Below, piece by piece: positions 5,042-10,186 of a DNA stretch of 10,186 nucleotides. This stretch comes from Patescibacteria group bacterium (lineage in GTDB: Bacteria; Patescibacteriota; Minisyncoccia; Phycocordibacterales; UBA9973), in assembly GCA_018813625.1 (NCBI GenBank), contig JAHJBA010000011.1, positions 1 through 10,186 of the forward strand. Reading direction: 5' to 3'. Under the pieces are notes generated by a model, which did no database searches, had not been told where the DNA came from, and saw nothing but the letters and a program-made list of their open reading frames with translations. Position 1 is the first letter of the stretch. Each line of letters starts with the position of its first letter. A program made the position numbers and the translations under genes.

Positions 5042-6242
5042 ATATTTTGATTTTTAAAAATCTTTTCTTGCCTATTTTAAGAGTTAAGTCCTCTCCTATT
5101 TTAAAATTCACATCAAGAATATTTTTGTTTTCAACTAAATCGTGAACACCCTTTCCTAAAACAAGCCTCCTCCACTCGCCCTTCGAAGAAAGAATTTTAT
5201 TCTTCACTAAAACATCCCCTAGTAATTCCCCTGCCCCACAGTTTATTTCTTCCTTTTCGTCTGGAATTTCTTTCTTTTGAAAAGTATTAATAAAATTCTT
5301 TTCAGCCTTACTTGCTTCGTTCCCCCCATAAAAAATTTTCACAATCTCTCTTGCTAAAATTATTTTAGCATCACGGGGATTGTTCTCTGCCATAATATTT
5401 TTTATTTCCTCTAGTGATAAATAAGTATTATTCACAAAAAGAACTTCAATCATTTCATCTTTTTGCGCCATTATCTGCCCAAACATATCATTGGGAACAG
5501 CATCCAAAAATACTCCCGTTCCTTTGCTTTTTGACATCAACTCCCCTGTTTTAGGATTTTCCATTAAGGTGACGGCCACAACAAACTTATTTTTATTTTT
5601 TAGTTTTTTCAAAAGAGTCCTGCCAGTGAGGGCGTTAAATATTTGATCTGTACCACATAATTCAACATCCACATTCATTGCCACTGAATCATATCCTTGC
5701 ATTAGGGGGTACAAAAATTCATGAAGGTGAATTGGTTTTCCCTCACTTAATCTTTTTTGAAACATGTCACGTTCTATCATTTGTTGAACGGTAAAATTAC
5801 TAGCCAGTCCAATTAGTTTTTCAAAATTAAGCCTTGATAACCATTTATGGTTGTATTTTATTTTAGGCGGATTTTTAAAATCACTAAAACCCATTAATGG
5901 CTTAACAAGCTTCTTCCATATTTTAATATTACGCAAAACATCCTTTCTTGATAGTTGCTTTCGTTTTGTGTCTAAACCTGACGGATCCCCAATTCTTGCT
6001 GTAAAATCACCAAAAAGCATAATAACCTCGTGGCCCAGTTTTCTAAATTTTTCTAAAAGGATAAGATTTTTTGCATGGCTCAAGTGTAAGGTTGGAGCAG
6101 TGGCATCAAAGCCAATATAAAAACGCATCTTCTGGCCACTCAATAATTTCTTCTTAAATTCATCTTTTGTAGGAAAAATCTCTTTTATTGTTCCCCTGTC
6201 TAAGACTTCATCTACTAATTTTTCGTCTATTATAACCTTCAT
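5040..6242 (-). CDS. tyrS: Tyrosyl-tRNA synthetase
   Basis: This class I aminoacyl-tRNA synthetase charges tRNA-Tyr with tyrosine in the cytoplasm. The 400-aa product shows FYIGFDATAPTLHLSH (41-56), with HLSH as the HIGH-motif variant. It also has FGDFTARIGDPSG (77-89), MQGYDSVAMNVDVELCGTDQ (181-200; the family GGTDQ appears as CGTDQ) and LMSKSKG (235-241), the KMSKS signature. A C-terminal S4-type RNA-binding domain (about 336-400) begins AGELLGDVLVKNKILSSKGEWRRLV. Length is usual for the long TyrRS type. The ATG at 6242 is supported by a TGTTATAAT element ending 7 nt upstream. An ATG 5 nt further upstream is out of frame and meets TGA after two codons. The gene is monocistronic between its own promoter and a strong terminator, and diverges from the PBP gene. 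Confidence 0.96.
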   Translation of the reverse strand: MKVIIDEKLVDEVLDRGTIKEIFPTKDEFKKKLLSGQKMRFYIGFDATAPTLHLSHAKNLILLEKFRKLGHEVIMLFGDFTARIGDPSGLDTKRKQLSRKDVLRNIKIWKKLVKPLMGFSDFKNPPKIKYNHKWLSRLNFEKLIGLASNFTVQQMIERDMFQKRLSEGKPIHLHEFLYPLMQGYDSVAMNVDVELCGTDQIFNALTGRTLLKKLKNKNKFVVAVTLMENPKTGELMSKSKGTGVFLDAVPNDMFGQIMAQKDEMIEVLFVNNTYLSLEEIKNIMAENNPRDAKIILAREIVKIFYGGNEASKAEKNFINTFQKKEIPDEKEEINCGAGELLGDVLVKNKILSSKGEWRRLVLGKGVHDLVENKNILDVNFKIGEDLTLKIGKKRFLKIKI

Positions 6243-6249
6243 CCCATGA

Positions 6250-6258
6250 ATTATAACA
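6250..6258 (-). promoter_or_regulatory. tyrS promoter, extended -10
   Basis: TGTTATAAT on the minus strand ends 7 nt before the tyrS ATG, so the transcript is expected to be leaderless. A -35-like TTCTTA (6278-6273) lies 17 bp upstream and is one half of a palindrome. There is no room for a T-box leader, which often controls tyrS in Firmicutes. Confidence 0.6.
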
Positions 6259-6272
6259 CCCCAAATGAAATT

Positions 6273-6286
6273 TAAGAAATTTCTTA
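6273..6286. repeat. Perfect 14-bp palindrome between divergent tyrS and PBP promoters
   Basis: TAAGAAATTTCTTA is its own reverse complement and lies almost exactly midway between the two opposing -10 elements. It may be an operator for both genes or simply A/T-rich -35 DNA. Confidence 0.5.
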
Positions 6287-6303
6287 CAGAAGAAGATATT
6301 TTC

Positions 6304-6312
6304 TGCTATAAT
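6304..6312 (+). promoter_or_regulatory. PBP gene promoter, extended -10
   Basis: TGCTATAAT ends 7 nt before the ATG at 6320, with no Shine-Dalgarno sequence, implying a leaderless message. The -35 zone (TTACAG, 17 bp upstream) is a poor match, as expected when the extended -10 carries recognition. Confidence 0.6.
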
Positions 6313-6319
6313 TCAAACC

Positions 6320-8833
6320 ATGAATAAGGGGCTTAAAAACAAAAGGTTCGTTAAAAATTTAATTCTGTTTGGCACTGGAGTTTTTGTTTTTTTGGTTGGA
6401 ATATTAATAATATGGATTTCCTCCTTCAAAATACCAGACTTCCGATCTTTTGAGGATAGAAAAGTCATAAATTCCACAAAATTATATGACCGTACTGGAA
6501 AAATTTTACTTTATGATATACACCAAGATGTTAAAAGGACAAACATTTCATTTGACCAAATGGGGTCAAACATTAAAAACGCAACTGTTGCCGTAGAAGA
6601 TGCGGATTTTTACAATCACAAAGGCATAAGACTAACATCAATCTTCCGAGCAACAATTTGGGCAAAAATAACTGGGAAAAAAGTAACAGGTGGCTCGACG
6701 ATAACCCAGCAATTAGTTAAAAACACCCTTCTAACATCAGAGAGGTCTATCGCCCGAAAATTAAAAGAGTGGGTACTGGCAATAAAAATAGACCAATCTA
6801 TGCCAAAAGAAAAAATTTTGGAATACTATTTAAACGAAGCCCCATATGGTGGAAATGTTTATGGGATAGAAGAAGCATCAAAAACTTATTTCGATAAAAA
6901 CGCGCAGGATATGACACTCGCAGAGGCGGCATACCTAGCAGCAATTCCTAAATCCCCGACAACGCTCTCCCCTTATGGAAAAAATAAAGACAAATTGGAG
7001 GATAGAAAAAATTTTGTATTATCTAGAATGCTAGAAGTTGGATTTATTACTAAGGAAGAATATGAAAAAGCTAAAAACGAAATAGTTTTGTTCCAGCCTC
7101 AGGCCATTGGAGGAATTAAGGCCCCACATTTTGTTTTTTTTATTAAGGATTATCTGGAACAAAAATATGGAGCAAATGTAGTAGAACAGGGTGGTTTAAG
7201 GGTTACAACAACCCTTGATTATGACTTACAGCAAAAAGGAGAACAAATTGTTAAAGAAGGGGCATTGCAAAACGAAAAAGACTGGAATGGAAGTAATGCC
7301 AGTCTAGTTGCAATCGACCCTAAAACTGGGCAAATTCTGACAATGATCGGATCACGTGACTATTTTGATAAAGAGATAGATGGAAATTACAATGTAACCA
7401 CAGCACACAGACAACCAGGCTCCTCTTTTAAGCCATTTATTTATGCCACAGCTTTTAATAAAGGATTTACACCAGACTCTGTGCTTTTTGACCTTCCAAC
7501 AGAATTCTCAACATCCTGTAATGTCTATGGACAAGCATTGCCGGGACGCAGTCAAAGTAGTTGTTATAAGCCAGAAAACTATGATAATAAACATCGCGGA
7601 CCAATGAAACTAAGAGATGCTCTGGCTCAGTCCATAAACATACCAGCCGTAAAGCTCTTTTATTTAGTTGGACTACAAAATGCCTTAAAAATATCAGAAG
7701 ATATGGGAATAAGCACACTAACTGATATAAGTAGATATGGACTAACGCTTGTTATTGGAGGTGGAGAAGTTTCTTTATTAGATATAACATCAGCTTACGG
7801 AGTATTTGCGAATAATGGGGTTAGAAACCCATACACTGGAATTTTAAAAATTGAAAACATGAACGGTAAAATATTAGAAGAATTTTCTCAAAAACCCAAA
7901 GAAATTTTACCAAAAAATACAGCACTAATCATATCAGATATATTATCTGACAATACGGCACGTACCCCAACCTTCGGCGCAAACTCTGTGCTAAACATAG
8001 AAGGAAAAAACGTGGCGGTTAAAACCGGAACGACAAACAGTAACAAGGATGCGTGGACCATAGGATATACCCCGTCTATTTCGGTAGGCGTTTGGGCAGG
8101 AAACAATGACAACAAGCCGATGAAAAAAGGAGGTTCGGGTGTTGCTGGACCTATTTGGAATAAATTTATGATCGAAGCCTTAAAAATTCTTCCGAGTGAA
8201 GATTTTGAGAAACCAAACCTGGAAATTGACCTTGAAAAAACGAAACCGGTCTTGCGTGGATTTTGGCAGGGAAATGAAAACTTTTTTATAGATAAGGTTT
8301 CTGGTAAATTAGCCACAGAAAACACCCCAAAGGAAACAAGGCAGGAAAAAATAATAACTAATGTACACTCAATTCTATATTGGATTGATAGAAAAGATAT
8401 CTTAGGAGCACCTCCTTTAAATCCAGAAGATGACCCCCAATTTAACCATTGGGAAATTCCAGTACAAAATTGGTGGGAACAAAACAAAAATAAATATAAC
8501 ATAACCACACAAGCAGAAATACCTCAAACAACAGATGATGTCCACACAGATTTAAATAAACCTATAGTTTCCATAATTGAACCAAGCGCAACAAGTCTCT
8601 ACGCGTCAGACCAAAAAATTCAACTTAAAATTCTCAGTTCTGGCCGTTTTCCCCTTCAAAAGTTAGATATTTTTGTAAACAACGTCTATTTAGGCACCTC
8701 TAACTATCCTTTTAATTTTTCTTTTATCCCGTCAGATTTAGACAACCTTTTGGCTAAAAATGAATTAAAAATAATAGCATACGACTCAGTCTACAATCGA
8801 GCAGAAATCACTTCGTTTTTTGAAGTACAATAA
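6320..8833 (+). CDS. Class A penicillin-binding protein (glycosyltransferase/transpeptidase)
   Basis: This is a bifunctional peptidoglycan synthase, anchored in the membrane with its catalytic part outside. The 837-aa product has a short cationic N-terminus and one membrane segment (about 13-34). A GT51 glycosyltransferase domain follows, with VEDADFYNHKG (catalytic E93), GGSTITQQLVKN (124-135), RKLKEWVLAIKI (second acidic residue E150) and LNEAPYGGNVYGI. The transpeptidase domain has SSFK (S368 nucleophile, K371), SIN (438-440) and KTGT (568-571), so both activities should be intact. Two cysteines (C400, C415) lie close together in a loop after the SxxK motif and might form a disulfide. A C-terminal region (about 747-837) starting KPIVSIIEPSATSLYA, rich in beta-strand pattern, looks like an Ig-like or BiPBP_C-type domain. 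The family is PBP1A/PBP1C-like; I cannot assign a finer name. It ends 7 bp from a convergent gene. Confidence 0.95.
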   Translation: MNKGLKNKRFVKNLILFGTGVFVFLVGILIIWISSFKIPDFRSFEDRKVINSTKLYDRTGKILLYDIHQDVKRTNISFDQMGSNIKNATVAVEDADFYNHKGIRLTSIFRATIWAKITGKKVTGGSTITQQLVKNTLLTSERSIARKLKEWVLAIKIDQSMPKEKILEYYLNEAPYGGNVYGIEEASKTYFDKNAQDMTLAEAAYLAAIPKSPTTLSPYGKNKDKLEDRKNFVLSRMLEVGFITKEEYEKAKNEIVLFQPQAIGGIKAPHFVFFIKDYLEQKYGANVVEQGGLRVTTTLDYDLQQKGEQIVKEGALQNEKDWNGSNASLVAIDPKTGQILTMIGSRDYFDKEIDGNYNVTTAHRQPGSSFKPFIYATAFNKGFTPDSVLFDLPTEFSTSCNVYGQALPGRSQSSCYKPENYDNKHRGPMKLRDALAQSINIPAVKLFYLVGLQNALKISEDMGISTLTDISRYGLTLVIGGGEVSLLDITSAYGVFANNGVRNPYTGILKIENMNGKILEEFSQKPKEILPKNTALIISDILSDNTARTPTFGANSVLNIEGKNVAVKTGTTNSNKDAWTIGYTPSISVGVWAGNNDNKPMKKGGSGVAGPIWNKFMIEALKILPSEDFEKPNLEIDLEKTKPVLRGFWQGNENFFIDKVSGKLATENTPKETRQEKIITNVHSILYWIDRKDILGAPPLNPEDDPQFNHWEIPVQNWWEQNKNKYNITTQAEIPQTTDDVHTDLNKPIVSIIEPSATSLYASDQKIQLKILSSGRFPLQKLDIFVNNVYLGTSNYPFNFSFIPSDLDNLLAKNELKIIAYDSVYNRAEITSFFEVQ

Positions 8834-8882
8834 AAAAGGCTTACCTAATGTTTTTAGGCGACCTCTTTCCTAGGTTTTTTTT
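8832..8882. terminator. Possible overlapping terminators for the convergent PBP and DUF721-like genes
   Basis: The stop codons of the two convergent genes are 7 bp apart, so any terminator must lie within the opposite gene. A CCTAA/TTAGG hairpin (8844-8848 with 8854-8858) and an ACCTA/TAGGT pairing (8843-8847 with 8871-8875) compete. T8 (8875-8882) follows on the plus strand and T6 (8837-8832) on the minus strand. The stems are short, so confidence is low. Confidence 0.35.
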
Positions 8883-9098
8883 AAGTAAATAAAATATCTT
8901 TTCTTGTTTAAAAAAAATTTCATTTTTATAGATTGATTTTATGTTTAAATAAACAGTATTATTCCTTATCTTTATATCCTCAGTTTTTATTTGAATACCA
9001 ACAACCTCAAATATCGCACTTTGAATGGATTCTTTCTTTAACTTTTCGGAAGAAATAAGATTTCCAAACTTAAAAAGGAGGTCTTTAATTTCAATCAT
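8841..9098 (-). CDS. Short DUF721/DciA-like protein, 85 aa
   Basis: An 85-aa basic protein whose ATG (9096-9098) lies 4 nt after the dnaN stop, so it is almost certainly translated from the same message. There is no Shine-Dalgarno sequence in the gap, so coupling to dnaN termination is likely. The second half, NNTVYLNIKSIYKNEIFFKQEKIFYLLKKNLG and a final PKNIR, resembles the core of the DUF721/DciA family: a strand of the form 'xLxVxVxS', a polar segment before E-hydrophobic residues, a helix and a terminal basic strand. DciA loads the replicative helicase in many bacteria, and its genes are often near dnaA, dnaN or recF, so the context fits. The first half (about 1-35) lacks the usual W-x-x-V-V-G signature, showing only FEVVGIQI. 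The assignment is therefore a resemblance by eye, not certain; it could be an unrelated small protein. Confidence 0.7.
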   Translation of the reverse strand: MIEIKDLLFKFGNLISSEKLKKESIQSAIFEVVGIQIKTEDIKIRNNTVYLNIKSIYKNEIFFKQEKIFYLLKKNLGKRSPKNIR

Positions 9099-9102
9099 AA
9101 AA

Positions 9103-10186
9103 TTATCGATTCATTGGCATTATAAGATAGGTGAATGATTGATCAGAAACACCGGAAACTATAATTGGACGCGATGGTTCATTTAGTTTTATAGAAACGC
9201 TGTCTGTGTTTATTGATTGAAAACAATCAAAGAAATATTTATAATTAAAACTAAGATCAATGTCTTCCCCAGAAATGGCAGCATCTAGATATGTTTTATT
9301 CTCCCCTATCTCGTTATTCGACGAAGCCAGCTCAAATATTTTTTCTTTTGTTTTTATTGAAAGATTAACCTGATTAAATTTGTCAGAAAAAATATTTGAT
9401 AGCTTGAGCGCATTTAATAAATCTTGCTTAAGAACAACAACCTCAGTTTTTGATTCTTTTGGAAGAATTTGACGATAGTCTGGAAAAATTCCATCTATAA
9501 CTCGAGAAGTTAAATAAATATTTTCAGAAGAAAATGATATTTGGTTTTTGTTAAAACAAATCTTTATTTTTTGAGAATCCTCCCCAAGGACCCTTAATAT
9601 TTCAGAAATATTTTTAAATGGAATAAGAATTCCAAAAATTTCCTTAATTCCTTTTACTTTAACCTTTTTTTCCGCCAACCTAAAAGAGTCCGTGGAGACA
9701 AAAACCAGACTATCTTCATTGGAGTACATAAAAACACTCGAAATTTCTGGCTTTATATCAGAAGTTGAGGAACTATAATATACCGACTTTATCCCGTCTA
9801 TCAGTTTTTTCGTTTCAATTTCGAATGTTTCTCCAGAAACGGTTGGTATAGTTGGAAAATCATCACAAGGTTGACCTTTTATTTTGATAGAACTTTTTTT
9901 TGTTTTTATAGACAAATTACCATCTTCGCTTTTTAAAAAAATGTTTTCATTTTGAAAAATGTTTGAGAAAATTCCAGACAAAACAGACCCAGAAACAGCA
10001 ACAATTCCTTCTTTTTCTATTTTCGCCGGAATTTCAACTTCAATACCAAGGCTCAGGTTTGTAGAACGAAGTTTTAATGTTTTTCCTGATGCAATAATAA
10101 GAACCGAGCCAAGGACAGGGAGAGATAAATTTTTACCGGTAATTCTTTCTGTTTGATTTATTGCATCTTTTATTTTTTTTAATTCA
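9103..10186 (-). CDS. dnaN: DNA polymerase III sliding clamp (beta subunit), 5' end beyond right edge
   Basis: This is the ring-shaped processivity clamp that tethers the replicative polymerase to DNA. The frame is open from the right edge (first full codon 10185-10183) to TAA at 9103, giving 360 visible residues. Clamps are about 365-375 aa, so only about 6-12 N-terminal residues are missing. Recognisable segments are ELKKIKDAINQTERITGKN-LSLPVLGSVL (domain 1), LVFVSTDSFRLAEKKV (domain 2), FPDYRQILPK, and SGEDIDLSFNYKYFFDCFQ with PSRPIIVSG (domain 3). The C-terminus YLIMPMNR corresponds to the conserved YxxMPMR end, which forms part of the partner-binding pocket. An internal TTG around 9981 could be mistaken for a start, but the frame and homology continue upstream of it. 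The DUF721-like gene follows at 4 nt. Start and promoter are outside the window. Confidence 0.96.
   Translation of the reverse strand, partial: ELKKIKDAINQTERITGKNLSLPVLGSVLIIASGKTLKLRSTNLSLGIEVEIPAKIEKEGIVAVSGSVLSGIFSNIFQNENIFLKSEDGNLSIKTKKSSIKIKGQPCDDFPTIPTVSGETFEIETKKLIDGIKSVYYSSSTSDIKPEISSVFMYSNEDSLVFVSTDSFRLAEKKVKVKGIKEIFGILIPFKNISEILRVLGEDSQKIKICFNKNQISFSSENIYLTSRVIDGIFPDYRQILPKESKTEVVVLKQDLLNALKLSNIFSDKFNQVNLSIKTKEKIFELASSNNEIGENKTYLDAAISGEDIDLSFNYKYFFDCFQSINTDSVSIKLNEPSRPIIVSGVSDQSFTYLIMPMNR

Noticed and set aside
799..6142. 14-nt exact repeat TTCTGGCCACTCAA at about 800 (tsaE) and about 6129 (tyrS)
   Set aside because: It is read in different contexts in the two genes and has no flanking similarity; one such match in 10 kb is plausible by chance.
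7888..8508. 206-codon minus-strand frame antisense to the PBP gene
   Set aside because: Overlaps the conserved KTGT region of the transpeptidase on the other strand; composition is that of an antisense shadow.
9959..10156. 65-codon plus-strand frame, and a dnaN start at TTG 9981
   Set aside because: dnaN homology continues in frame upstream of 9981 to the window edge, so both are artefacts.

Overview
The window looks like a piece of an AT-rich, compact bacterial chromosome. I suspect a Candidate Phyla Radiation (Patescibacteria, perhaps Parcubacteria-type) genome. This is inference from the short intergenic gaps, the divergent-looking but complete housekeeping proteins, the absence of Shine-Dalgarno sequences, and a GC-rich palindrome inside ruvC. 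No 16S gene or other direct marker is present. All recognisable genes are core functions; I see no phage, IS element or CRISPR array.

Layout, left to right. (1) Minus strand: the start of polA (5'-3' exonuclease domain, running off the left edge), a hairpin terminator, a 59-codon unknown gene, and tsaE (tRNA t6A synthesis ATPase). (2) Divergent from tsaE on the plus strand is a PilB/GspE-type pilus or secretion ATPase. (3) The 271-bp gap after it holds a candidate structured RNA on the minus strand, with a 20-bp closing helix and a U-tail. (4) Plus strand: ruvB and ruvC (Holliday-junction motor and resolvase), then a 57-codon extremely acidic unknown gene ending at a strong bidirectional terminator. 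(5) Minus strand: tyrS. (6) Divergent from tyrS on the plus strand is a full-length class A penicillin-binding protein with an extra C-terminal domain. (7) Minus strand: dnaN (sliding clamp, missing only its first few codons at the right edge) followed by a short DUF721/DciA-like gene. Replication and repair (polA, ruvBC, dnaN and possibly the DciA-like gene) dominate, with translation (tsaE, tyrS), cell wall (PBP) and surface pili (PilB) making up the rest.

Three observations stand out. First, the candidate ncRNA at about 2901-3078: all four non-Watson-Crick positions in its helices are G-U pairs only if the minus strand is transcribed. Second, six of the eight intact gene starts have a TATAAT-like -10 hexamer ending only 6-8 nt before the start codon, often as TGnTATAAT, which implies leaderless mRNAs. 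Third, a GC-rich palindrome sits in frame within ruvC and adds about seven residues next to the catalytic aspartates.
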